19,401 nucleotides of DNA from Hyphomicrobiales bacterium. GTDB lineage: Bacteria; Pseudomonadota; Alphaproteobacteria; Rhizobiales; Xanthobacteraceae. Positions 6,761 through 14,256 of this stretch are shown here, piece after piece (within the stretch, counting starts at the first letter, position 1; every line of letters begins with the position of its first letter). The translations under genes and the position numbers were made by a program. The DNA is taken from the NCBI GenBank assembly GCA_003164375.1, contig PLTE01000034.1:1-19401 (forward strand), written 5' to 3'. Under the pieces are notes generated by a model. The model saw only the letters and a program-made list of their open reading frames with translations, searched no databases and was not told the DNA's origin.

Positions 6761-6922
6761 ATGCTGGGACTCATCCTCATTGTCGTCCTCGTCATTTTCC
6801 TGTTTGGCGGGTTCAGCGGTCGCTTCGGCGGCTACGGCTACGGTTATGGACACGGCGGTATCGGCATCATCGGCACCGTGCTGATCATCGTGGTTATTCT
6901 CATGCTACTCGGGCGGATTTGA
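6761..6922 (+). CDS. DUF3309-like hydrophobic miniprotein (53 aa), second copy
   Basis: The layout matches the protein at 217-381: a hydrophobic helix (residues 2-16), a Gly/Tyr-rich turn (17-33) that includes YGYGYGHGG, a second hydrophobic helix (34-49) and the ending Leu-Gly-Arg-Ile. A GGAG motif precedes the ATG by 9 bases. It sits 40 bases behind the PAS kinase gene. It is very likely a small inner-membrane protein of unknown function. The two copies share both helices and the ending but differ in the turn. Confidence 0.68.
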   Translation: MLGLILIVVLVIFLFGGFSGRFGGYGYGYGHGGIGIIGTVLIIVVILMLLGRI

Positions 6923-7042
6923 CGTTATAGCCGCCCTGCCGCGGCGGCTTCACCGTCAATCGCCCGGATGACCAGCGGCACATCGGTCAGAGCCATCTGG
7001 TCGTCTTTGCTTGCAAACCGAGAATCTGTGAGCTTGCCCATT

Positions 7043-7090
7043 GAAATATCAAGTCTCAGATCACATATCAGATAATAAATTTGATATTTC
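7043..7090. promoter_or_regulatory. AT-rich inverted repeat before a small membrane protein gene
   Basis: GAAATATCAA at 7043-7052 is the exact reverse complement of TTGATATTTC at 7081-7090. A third ATATCA copy at 7065-7070 can pair with TGATAT at 7082-7087 instead. The block is clearly AT-rich against its GC-rich surroundings and ends 24 bases before the ATG at 7115. It could be an operator, or a leader RNA with two competing stems. Confidence 0.5.
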
Positions 7091-7103
7091 GATTGGACTA
7101 AAA

Positions 7104-7109
7104 AGGAGG
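7104..7109 (+). promoter_or_regulatory. Consensus ribosome binding site AGGAGG
   Basis: AGGAGG with 5 bases to the ATG at 7115. It is the strongest evidence that the very short gene after it is translated. Confidence 0.7.
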
Positions 7110-7114
7110 GCGTC

Positions 7115-7225
7115 ATGACAAAAGCGACTGTCATTGTCAAATTCGCCCAAAGAGCCTTGTGGCTCTACATTGCCGAAGCAGCGATTGTACTTGCGATTAT
7201 GTTGATCACTCGCACCCAGTTTTAA
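7115..7225 (+). CDS. Single-span membrane microprotein (36 aa)
   Basis: The frame encodes 36 residues: a basic N-terminus (two Lys, one Arg by residue 13), then a hydrophobic segment from about residue 14 to 32 (LWLYIAEAAIVLAIMLI) and the polar end TRTQF. It is a likely inner-membrane protein with one span. I do not recognise a family. Support comes from the near-consensus AGGAGG site, the hydrophobic segment and an inverted repeat just upstream. It is too short for most gene finders. It may be independently expressed, since 192 bases separate it from the DUF3309-like gene. Confidence 0.6.
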   Translation: MTKATVIVKFAQRALWLYIAEAAIVLAIMLITRTQF

Positions 7226-7340
7226 GTCGATTACCTTCCTGACCGCGCGGTCGGGGCGCCGCAATCTTTTACGACAGCTACGGTCATCGTCATTCTTCAT
7301 ATCGCTTGAGTCGTCCTGCCGCCGCGGAACGGAGCTTCAC

Positions 7341-7763
7341 ATGTCCCCCACCGAGAAATTTCGCGCCAAATCGAGCGAATACGCCGAACTCATCAAGGCG
7401 GCTACTGATCCAGGGAAAATTCGCCAGTATCAGGATTCGAAAGACAGCTTCGGCTCGCTTGCCGACAACGAAGCGTGGCTGGCGAACAATCTCGAGAAGA
7501 TGGTCCAAGTCTCGGACGAACAGCAACCCGAAGTCTCAGATCAACCGCAACCCAGCCGCGCCGCCCTCGCCGCCGAAGAGGAGCGCATACTTCGCTGCCT
7601 CGGCGCCGCCCTCATCATGCAGTGGAACACCGTTCCGGCGAAACTCCAACGCGAGCTTTTCGACGCCGCGGGATCGATGGGTGAATTGTTGGACACGGCC
7701 GAATTGAGAGGCCAGATCGCCAGGTTTCTGCACAAACACAAGGACGACGAGTCGGCTGCTTAA
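7341..7763 (+). CDS. Hypothetical protein (140 aa)
   Basis: I do not recognise a named domain. The N-terminal third (SPTEKFRAKSSEYAELIKAA and on) is helical and charged and resembles the start of many small hypothetical proteins of Bradyrhizobium and relatives. A Gln/Pro/Ser linker lies near residues 57-73. The C-terminal half is helical (about 76-135) and ends in basic then acidic residues. There is no signal peptide and no membrane span. GGAG lies 8 bases before the ATG. The gene converges on the AbrB-family gene, with 18 bases between the stops. Confidence 0.7.
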   Translation: MSPTEKFRAKSSEYAELIKAATDPGKIRQYQDSKDSFGSLADNEAWLANNLEKMVQVSDEQQPEVSDQPQPSRAALAAEEERILRCLGAALIMQWNTVPAKLQRELFDAAGSMGELLDTAELRGQIARFLHKHKDDESAA

Positions 7764-7781
7764 TATTTTGCAGACGCCCGA

Positions 7782-8879
7782 TTATTCGTCGACCCCATCT
7801 CGCCGCTCCGCATCGTACGGCGCGGACTTTCGCCGCGCCATGCGGCGCGCCGCAATTGCGACCGCGATCGTCACGAACAGAAAACGCGCCAGATGATGCG
7901 CCCCGACATAGACCGGGTCGAGATGCAGAGCGAGCGCGAGCACCATCATGGTGTCCTGCGCGCCCGGCGAAAACGCGATCACGATATTGGCGATCGGAAA
8001 CGCAAACAAATGCGCCACGATCAGAATGAAGATCGTGGCGACCGCCATCGATACGGCGAATGAGCCAAGCGCCGCGCCGAGATCGCGCACCAGCATCCGC
8101 GGCGTGGTATTGGCAAAGCGCGAACCCACCAGCGCGCCGAGCGTGATCACCGACGAACCGCCGAGCCACCACGGCAACCCTGCGTGAACCAGACCGGTGC
8201 CGTGCAGGATGCCGGACCCGGCCATGGCGCCGAACAAAAGCCCGCCGGGAAAGCGGAAGCGCTGGAAGGCCGCGGCGCAAACGGTCGCGACCGCCAACAA
8301 GACAATCATTTCGCCGAGCACGGCAAAATCCGCCGGCCCCCGCGGCAGCGGCACTGCCGGCGCAACCAGCCCGAACAAAGCGAGCCCGTTCGGCAGGCCG
8401 ACGACGAGGAGAAGAACGCGCACGGTCTGCACGATGGCGATGGCGCGCAGGTTGCCGCCAAGCTCGGTCGACAGCGCGATCACCTGCCCCATCGCGCCCG
8501 GGCTCGCACCCAGCAGCGCCGAAAACATGTCCCAGCGGTGCACGACCCGCAGATAGACGGTAGTAGCGACAATCATGCCAAGCGATGCCAGCATCAAAAG
8601 CGCGATACTGGCCGGCCAGGCGGCCACGCCACGCAACGTCTCCGGCGTAACCACCCCGCCAAGCAGCACGCCGACAACGACATAGCAGACGCGCGCCAGC
8701 CCAAGCGGCAGCCGCACCGGCCGGCCCAACAAGGCCGCCGCCGCCACGGCAAGCACCGAGCCGGAGACGAGACCAGCGGGAAGATCGAGAAATGTAAAGG
8801 CAACGCCGCCGGCGAGCGCGATGGCGAGCGTCTCGGCCGTTTCGGTGAGCGTGCGCGGCGGAGGAAGGGCGGGCAGCAT
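7782..8879 (-). CDS. AbrB-family integral membrane protein (365 aa)
   Basis: The protein is almost entirely hydrophobic, with about ten membrane segments in two similar halves. It matches the Gram-negative AbrB duplication family (Pfam AbrB, often mislabelled ammonia monooxygenase). Typical stretches are WDMFSALLGASPGAMGQVIA in the first half and FSPGAQDTMMVLALAL in the second; the repeated SPGA(M/Q) signature marks the duplication. The function of the family is not well established; a transport role is suspected. The frame is open to a TTG at 8918, but the ATG at 8879 is the more ordinary start. Neither has a strong ribosome binding site. It is divergent from the large hybrid kinase gene. 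Confidence 0.85.
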   Translation of the reverse strand: MLPALPPPRTLTETAETLAIALAGGVAFTFLDLPAGLVSGSVLAVAAAALLGRPVRLPLGLARVCYVVVGVLLGGVVTPETLRGVAAWPASIALLMLASLGMIVATTVYLRVVHRWDMFSALLGASPGAMGQVIALSTELGGNLRAIAIVQTVRVLLLVVGLPNGLALFGLVAPAVPLPRGPADFAVLGEMIVLLAVATVCAAAFQRFRFPGGLLFGAMAGSGILHGTGLVHAGLPWWLGGSSVITLGALVGSRFANTTPRMLVRDLGAALGSFAVSMAVATIFILIVAHLFAFPIANIVIAFSPGAQDTMMVLALALHLDPVYVGAHHLARFLFVTIAVAIAARRMARRKSAPYDAERRDGVDE

Positions 8880-9020
8880 AGATCCGGCATGAATGCCCGC
8901 TGCGGGCAGCCCCGTCAAATAACGGCGCGGCGCCGCATGGACAGTTCGGCGTAAACGTGGTGACCTTGGCCAAAATCAACGGTTACGAGCGCCAAACGCC
9001 GGCGCCGCAGGGATTGGGTC

Positions 9021-12000
9021 ATGTTGCAAGGGTGGGTCGTCGTCGCCATTGCGCTTGCCTATATCGGCCTGTTGTTCCTGGTCGCGAGCTATGGCGACCG
9101 CATGCGGCTGGCGCGCGGCGCGTGGTCGCGTCTCCTCATCTATCCGCTGTCGCTCGCCATCTATTGTACGTCGTGGACCTTCTTCGGCTCGGTCGGGCTT
9201 GCCTCGCGCGCCGGCTTCGATTTCCTCACGATCTACATCGGCCCGATGCTGGTGGTCGGGCTGGCGTATCCATTTCTCATCCGCGTTGTGCGGCTCGCCA
9301 AGAGCCAAAACATCACCTCGATCGCGGACTTCATCGCGGCGCGCTACGGCAAAAGCCAGGCGGTGGCGGCGACGGTGGCTCTGATCGCCATTGTCGGCAT
9401 GATCCCCTATATCGCGCTGCAGCTTAAAGCTGTCGCATCCTCGGTCTCGACCATATTGGCGCAAGCTTCTCCGGGGGCGCAGCCGCTCCTCGGCGACGTC
9501 GCGCTATTTGTCGCGCTGGCGATGGCGACCTTCGCGGTGCTGTTCGGCACCCGCCAGATTGACGCCACCGAGCATCAAGACGGTTTGATGCTGGCGATCG
9601 CAGCCGAGTCGATCGTCAAGCTGATGGCATTCCTTGCCGTCGGTGTTTTCGTGACCTTCGTCATGTTCCACGGGCCGCTCGCGCTGTTCTCCCAGGCTCT
9701 CAGCGAACCCCGCACCGCCGCGGTGCTGACGCGCGCGCCGCAGTTCGCCTCGTTCTGCGCCATGACCGCGCTGTCGCTGTTCGCTATCGTGCTGTTGCCG
9801 CGGCAATTCCACGTCTCGGTGGTCGAAAACCGCAGCGAGGCCGAGATCCGCCGCGCCGCCTGGCTGTTTCCGCTCTATCTGGTGCTGATCAATCTGTTCG
9901 TGCTGCCGATCGCGATGGCCGGGCTGTTGACGTTTCCGGCCGACCACCTCGACAGCGACATGTTCGTGGTGGCGCTGCCGCTGGCCGCACATTCCGAACT
10001 GGTCACGCTCATAGCCTTCGTCGGCGGCCTGTCGGCGGCGACCGCCATGGTGATCATGGAGACGGTCGCGCTCGCCATTATGGTGTCGAACGACATCGTC
10101 ATGCCTTTGGTGCTCAAGCGTCGCTCGACGCTTGCCGGCGAGCCGAGCGACGCCGGCGCGAAGCTTCTGACCACGCGCCGCATCGCCATCTTCGCCATCT
10201 TGCTGCTGGCTTATATTTATTACCGCTCGGCCGGCGAGGCGCAGCTGGCCGCGATCGGGCTTTTGTCGTTCGCGGCGGTGGTGCAGTTCGCGCCGGCATT
10301 TCTAGGCGGCCTGGTCTGGCGGCGCGGCACGGCGCCAGGCGCGATCGCCGGCATGAGCGCCGGCATTGTGGTTTGGGGCTACACGCTGTTGCTGCCGAGC
10401 ATCTCCGACGCCGGCATCGTCAGCGCCCACATCCTCACCGACGGGCCCTGGGGTCTCGAATATTTGAGGCCGCAGGCGCTGTTTGGCATCGAGCTCCCGC
10501 CGCTCGTGCATGGTGTGCTTTTGAGTCTGGCGGCCAATATCGCCTGCTATATCGGCGGCTCGTTGACGAGCCGCCCGACCGCGATCGAACGCGTGCAGGC
10601 GGACCTGTTCGTGCCGACGACGCTAACGCCCAACCTTATTGTTCGCGCATCGCCGAGCTTCCGGCTGCGCCGCGCCTCGGTCGCCGTCGAGGAGCTGATT
10701 TCGACCGTCGCCCGCTATCTCGGCGAGGAGCGCACCCGCGAAGCTTTCGCGAGCTTCGCGGCCACCCGCCGCATCAGCCTGGAGCCCGCGGCCGAAGCCG
10801 ATTTCCAACTGCTGCAATACGCCGAATATCTGTTGGCCTCGGCGATCGGGGCGGCGTCGTCTCGGCTCGTGCTGTCGCTGTTGTTGCGCAAGCGCATGGT
10901 CTCGACCGAAGCGGCGCTGAAACTCCTCGACGACGCCAATGCCGCGATCCATTACAATCGCGAGATCCTGCAGACCGCGCTCGATCACGTCGGCCAGGGC
11001 ATTGCCGTGTTCGACAAGGAGCTGGCTCTGGTCTGTTGGAACCGTCAGTTCGGAGACATCTTCGATCTGCCGCATGAGCTGACGCGCTTCGGCGTCGCGC
11101 TCGACGATATCCTGCGCCACATCGCCCGGCACGGCGAAGGCAAAGAGGATGTCGCAGGCTTCGTCGCCGCGCGCATCGCGCAATACACCTCAGCCGACGC
11201 GCCGCTCCTCGAGCGCTTCGCCGAGCGCGGGCTCGTGATCGAAGTGCGATCGAACCGGATGCCGGACGGCGGCCTGGTCACGACCTTTACCGACATCACT
11301 CCGAGCGTAAAGGCGGCCGAAGCCCTGGAGCGCTCCAATGCGACGCTGGAGCGCCGGGTGCGCGAACGTACCGGCGAATTGACGCGGCTCAACGCCGAAT
11401 TGGAACGCGCCAAGGCCGAAGCCGACGACGCCAATGTTTCCAAGACGCGCTTCGTCGCCGCCGCGAGCCACGACATTTTACAGCCGCTCAACGCCGCGCG
11501 GCTTTATGTGACGAGCCTGAGCGAGCGCCAGCGTCAAAGCGAGCGCGATGGCGAGGACGCCGATCTGGTTCGGAATATCGACGCCTCGCTCGAGGCGGTC
11601 GAAGAGATATTCACGGCGCTCCTTGACATCTCCCGGCTCGATACCGGCGCGATGAAGCCGGAAATCAGCGATTTCCGCATCGACGAATTGCTGCCCCGCC
11701 TTGAGGTTGAATTCGCGCCGCTGGCGCGCGAGAAGGGCCTCGATCTCGTCGTCATGCCGTGTTCGCTCCAGGTGCGGTCGGACCGCCGGCTGCTGCGGCG
11801 GCTTTTGCAAAATCTCATCTCCAACGCCATCAAATATACGCCGGCAGGACGCGTTCTGGTCGGTTGCCGGCGTCACGGCGCGCAGCTGCGCATCGAAGTC
11901 TGCGATACCGGCATCGGCATTCCAGCAAGCAAGCGCCGCGCGGTGTTCAAGGAATTTCACCGGCTCGACCAGGGCGCACGCGTGGCGCGCGGCTTAGGCC

Positions 12001-12563
12001 TCGGTCTCTCCATCGTCGAACGCATCGCGCGCGTGCTCGACTGCGAGGTAGCGCTGAAGTCGACGGTCGGCCGCGGCTCGCGTTTTTCCATCGAAGTGCC
12101 GCGCGCCAAGGGGGGCTCCGGCGTGGCGAAACCGCGCATCCCGCCGCGGCTCGAGGTCGGACGGCTCGACGGCACCGTCGTAGTTTGCATCGACAACGAG
12201 CGGGCGATCCTCGACGGCATGGAGAAGCTGTTGGGCGGTTGGGGTTGCCGCACGCTCAAGGCCGCAGATCTGCCGCAGGCGCTGGCGGCGATCGATGCGA
12301 GCGGTCTCGAACCCGACGGCTTGCTGGTCGACTATCACCTCGATGGCGGTAACGGCATCGCCGTTATTGCCGAGCTGCGCCGACGGCTGGGGCGCCAAAA
12401 CGGCCAGCCTTTACCCGCGATCCTGATCACCGCCGACCGCTCGCTGCGCGTTCGCGAGGAAGCCCGCAGCGAAGCCGCGCACCTCCTCAACAAGCCGCTC
12501 AAGCCGGCGTCGCTGCGGGCGCTGATCTCGCAATGGCGCATGCAGCGGGTGGCGGCGGAGTAG
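9021..12563 (+). CDS. SLC5-like transporter domain / PAS / hybrid sensor histidine kinase with receiver (1180 aa)
   Basis: Residues 1 to about 510 form a sodium/solute symporter-like (SLC5) domain with many membrane segments (for example SIADFIAARYGKSQAVAATV and MIPYIALQLKAVASSV). A PAS domain follows at about 648-755 and a coiled coil at 765-805. The HisKA box FVAAASHDILQPLNAARLYV carries His817. The HATPase domain has Asn931 (NLISNAIKYT) and Asp962 (CDTGIGIP). The C-terminal receiver (about 1050-1175) has Asp1104 in LLVDYHLDGG and Lys in LLNKPLKP. The layout resembles CbrA-like and NahK/ErcS'-like kinases. It probably senses a transported small molecule or membrane state and passes phosphate to a separate regulator. 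No such partner is adjacent. The ATG at 9021 starts directly at the first membrane segment. Confidence 0.93.
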   Translation: MLQGWVVVAIALAYIGLLFLVASYGDRMRLARGAWSRLLIYPLSLAIYCTSWTFFGSVGLASRAGFDFLTIYIGPMLVVGLAYPFLIRVVRLAKSQNITSIADFIAARYGKSQAVAATVALIAIVGMIPYIALQLKAVASSVSTILAQASPGAQPLLGDVALFVALAMATFAVLFGTRQIDATEHQDGLMLAIAAESIVKLMAFLAVGVFVTFVMFHGPLALFSQALSEPRTAAVLTRAPQFASFCAMTALSLFAIVLLPRQFHVSVVENRSEAEIRRAAWLFPLYLVLINLFVLPIAMAGLLTFPADHLDSDMFVVALPLAAHSELVTLIAFVGGLSAATAMVIMETVALAIMVSNDIVMPLVLKRRSTLAGEPSDAGAKLLTTRRIAIFAILLLAYIYYRSAGEAQLAAIGLLSFAAVVQFAPAFLGGLVWRRGTAPGAIAGMSAGIVVWGYTLLLPSISDAGIVSAHILTDGPWGLEYLRPQALFGIELPPLVHGVLLSLAANIACYIGGSLTSRPTAIERVQADLFVPTTLTPNLIVRASPSFRLRRASVAVEELISTVARYLGEERTREAFASFAATRRISLEPAAEADFQLLQYAEYLLASAIGAASSRLVLSLLLRKRMVSTEAALKLLDDANAAIHYNREILQTALDHVGQGIAVFDKELALVCWNRQFGDIFDLPHELTRFGVALDDILRHIARHGEGKEDVAGFVAARIAQYTSADAPLLERFAERGLVIEVRSNRMPDGGLVTTFTDITPSVKAAEALERSNATLERRVRERTGELTRLNAELERAKAEADDANVSKTRFVAAASHDILQPLNAARLYVTSLSERQRQSERDGEDADLVRNIDASLEAVEEIFTALLDISRLDTGAMKPEISDFRIDELLPRLEVEFAPLAREKGLDLVVMPCSLQVRSDRRLLRRLLQNLISNAIKYTPAGRVLVGCRRHGAQLRIEVCDTGIGIPASKRRAVFKEFHRLDQGARVARGLGLGLSIVERIARVLDCEVALKSTVGRGSRFSIEVPRAKGGSGVAKPRIPPRLEVGRLDGTVVVCIDNERAILDGMEKLLGGWGCRTLKAADLPQALAAIDASGLEPDGLLVDYHLDGGNGIAVIAELRRRLGRQNGQPLPAILITADRSLRVREEARSEAAHLLNKPLKPASLRALISQWRMQRVAAE

Positions 12564-12611
12564 GTGTCGTCGCCGCGGACAGGCTTGCTCGCGGGGCGCC
12601 AACGAAAATGC

Positions 12612-12645
12612 GGATGCCACGGCCGCTGCAGCGACCATGGCATCC
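12612..12645. terminator. Hairpin after the hybrid kinase gene
   Basis: GGATGCCA at 12612-12619 pairs perfectly with TGGCATCC at 12638-12645. A 10-base palindrome (CGCTGCAGCG) sits in the loop. It lies 48 bases after the kinase stop. The following bases are TCGTT, not a T-run, so termination is possible but not proven. Confidence 0.45.
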
Positions 12646-12651
12646 TCGTTC

Positions 12652-12700
12652 AGAGCGCGTTCACCAGGGAGGGGGGTGCGGAGCTGTTTGAACCCGCTCT
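12652..12700. repeat. Long imperfect inverted repeat between convergent genes
   Basis: The arms at 12652-12663 and 12689-12700 pair at 11 of 12 positions (AGAGCGCGTTCA against TGAACCCGCTCT). It lies between the plus-strand hybrid kinase and the minus-strand Ser-rich gene. On the minus strand it is preceded by TTTT. Its sequence resembles dispersed intergenic repeats I recall from Hyphomicrobiales genomes, but that needs a genome-wide count. A bidirectional terminator is the alternative. Confidence 0.45.
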
Positions 12701-12725
12701 AAAACGTCGCAACAATCAACCGCTC

Positions 12726-13370
12726 TCAGCTCTGGTAGTTGACCACTAATGCCGCGGTCGTGCTGGAGGTTTCTCCATTGGCAGCATAGCTCGTCGTCGT
12801 GCCGGTCGACTGCTGGATCAACTGCAGGAACGCGTCGAGCAGATTGCTCGTCGACGAGCTGCTGGATGAACTATCGCTGCTGCTCGTGCTGTCGCTGCTG
12901 CTGGTGCTGTCACCGTTGCTGGTGTCGGACAGCAAGAGCTCGGCAATGGTGTTGCCGCTGGAGGTGCCGGAGCTGCCGGAAGTGTTCGACCCGCCAGAGC
13001 CACCGGGGCCACCGCCCGGGGGAGGACCGCCGCCCGGACCACCCGGCCCTCCAGAGGCACCGCTTGAGAACGCATTGGCAAAAAGGTTCTGCAGCTCGGT
13101 AGCCTGATTGCTCGTCAGCGCACCATTTTGCAGCTCCGAAGAGATCAAGCTGTCGATCTTCGACTTCATATCCGACGGCGACGGCGGCGATGACGAAGAG
13201 GACGTAGAGGCATCGCTCTGCAGCGCGCTGCTGATGCTCGTCATCGCCGTGCTCAGCGCGCTCTCGTCGGATGAACTGACGGTGCCGTCCGAGACTTCCG
13301 ACGTCAGCTCGTTCTGAAGCCGGTCCAGAGGGGATTGGGGTTGGTAGCTGACCGATGAAATCGAAGTCAT
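12726..13370 (-). CDS. Ser/Gly-rich low-complexity protein, EF-hand-protein-like (214 aa)
   Basis: The protein starts MTSISSVSYQPQ and has two similar helical segments, one around SEVSDGTVSSSDESAL (about residues 24-39) and one around SELQNGALTSNQATEL (about 77-92). Both resemble the second half of an EF-hand loop (D/N-G-x-hydrophobic-S/T) but lack the first calcium ligands. A Gly/Pro-rich stretch (about 103-126) and a Ser/Thr/Asp-rich stretch (about 150-176) follow, then a hydrophobic helix (LLDAFLQLIQQ) and the end ALVVNYQS. There is no signal peptide. AGGAG lies 6 bases before the ATG. The N-terminus resembles that of the EF-hand protein at 15886, so the two may share a way of export or assembly (inference). 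It is divergent from the response regulator gene. Confidence 0.7.
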   Translation of the reverse strand: MTSISSVSYQPQSPLDRLQNELTSEVSDGTVSSSDESALSTAMTSISSALQSDASTSSSSSPPSPSDMKSKIDSLISSELQNGALTSNQATELQNLFANAFSSGASGGPGGPGGGPPPGGGPGGSGGSNTSGSSGTSSGNTIAELLLSDTSNGDSTSSSDSTSSSDSSSSSSSTSNLLDAFLQLIQQSTGTTTSYAANGETSSTTAALVVNYQS

Positions 13371-13400
13371 GGAACGCTCCTGATGAGCTAAGATCGTTCC
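13371..13400. promoter_or_regulatory. Inverted repeat GGAACG-N18-CGTTCC at the start of the Ser-rich gene
   Basis: GGAACG at 13371-13376 is the reverse complement of CGTTCC at 13395-13400. It abuts the ATG of the minus-strand Ser-rich gene and spans its ribosome binding site, so a bound protein or RNA stem here could block translation or transcription. It looks like the EcfG promoter elements GGAAC and CGTT, but the spacing of 19 bases is too long. Confidence 0.35.
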
Positions 13401-13424
13401 TTAAGAAACACGGTGGCGATTAAC

Positions 13425-13457
13425 GGAAACTTGCTTCCAAGGAGCAAACCTGTTTCC
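13425..13457. promoter_or_regulatory. Inverted repeat GGAAAC/GTTTCC beside a TATATT element
   Basis: GGAAAC at 13425-13430 is the reverse complement of GTTTCC at 13452-13457, and TATATT follows at 13459-13464. This arrangement fits an operator over a promoter that reads toward the response regulator at 13540. The -35 element is not clear. Autoregulation by the OmpR-type regulator is possible but not shown. Confidence 0.35.
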
Positions 13458-13539
13458 CTATATTGCCGAATCGACTCTAGAAATATTCAGAAACAAATCT
13501 CTACCGCCGTTCGTCTGTTGGCTGCCCATCGCAGGCCCC

Positions 13540-14256
13540 ATGAATGCGTCGCCGCATATTCTGGTTGTAGAAGATGACGCCGAAATAAGTCGCCTCGTCA
13601 GTCGATATCTTCGCACCAATGACTTCCGCGTCTCGATCGCCCAGGATGGGCGGAACATGGATCGGCTGCTCGAAGACAGCCGCGTCGATCTCGTTGTTCT
13701 GGATTTGATGTTGCCGGGCGAAGACGGGCTCAGTCTCTGCCGCCGGTTGCGGACCCACTCCGTCGTGCCAGTCATCATGTTAACGGCCAAGAGCGAAGAG
13801 CTAGACCGCATCATTGGCCTCGAAATGGGCGCCGACGATTACTTGTCGAAGCCGTTCAACCCGCGCGAGCTGTTGGCGCGCATCCGGGCCATCTTGCGCC
13901 GCGCAAATGCCGCCGCCCCGTTGGTCGGCCGCCGCGGCCATATGCTTGCATTCTTGGGCTGGCATATCGATTGCGCCTTGCGCGAGCTAAAGGACCCGGA
14001 CGGAACCCGGATCGTGCTGACGAGCGCCGAGTTCTGTCTGCTTCAGGTATTATGCGAGCGGCCAGGGCGGGTGCTCTCCCGCGATCAACTGCTTGATCTG
14101 ACCCAAGGACGATCGGCCGGTTCGTTCGAGCGCAGCATCGATGTGCTGATCAGTCGATTGCGCCGCAAGATCGAGCGTGATCCGCACGATCCGGCGATCA
14201 TTAAGACGGTCCGTTCCAGCGGCTACCTGTTCGCGGCATCGGTTGACGCATCATGA
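13540..14256 (+). CDS. OmpR-family response regulator (238 aa)
   Basis: The receiver domain (residues 6-118) has the acidic pair Asp12/Asp13, phosphoacceptor Asp55 (VLDLMLPGEDG), Thr82 (MLTAKSE) and Lys104 (LSKPFNPREL). The C-terminal winged-helix DNA-binding domain (about 140-233) holds LTSAEFCLLQVLCERPGRVL, SIDVLISRLRRKIE and the wing TVRSSGYLF. It is the cognate regulator of the kinase at 14253, whose start overlaps its stop by 4 bases (ATGA), a sign of translational coupling. The ATG at 13540 has only a weak purine stretch before it. Closest by pattern are OmpR-like regulators paired with EnvZ/RstB-type kinases. Its targets are unknown; the two flanking Ser-rich/EF-hand genes are candidates by position. 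Confidence 0.92.
   Translation: MNASPHILVVEDDAEISRLVSRYLRTNDFRVSIAQDGRNMDRLLEDSRVDLVVLDLMLPGEDGLSLCRRLRTHSVVPVIMLTAKSEELDRIIGLEMGADDYLSKPFNPRELLARIRAILRRANAAAPLVGRRGHMLAFLGWHIDCALRELKDPDGTRIVLTSAEFCLLQVLCERPGRVLSRDQLLDLTQGRSAGSFERSIDVLISRLRRKIERDPHDPAIIKTVRSSGYLFAASVDAS

Noticed and set aside
7615..8979. 454-aa open frame on the minus strand
   Set aside because: It is an Arg/Ala/Gly-rich shadow of the AbrB-family gene in another frame, typical of high-GC DNA.
13371..13400. EcfG-type promoter (GGAAC and CGTT) upstream of the Ser-rich gene or the response regulator
   Set aside because: The spacing between the elements is 19 bases in both directions, whereas the known consensus has about 16-17. 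On the minus strand the -10 part would also sit directly on the start codon. No other GGAAC/CGTT pair with correct spacing was found upstream of a gene by eye.
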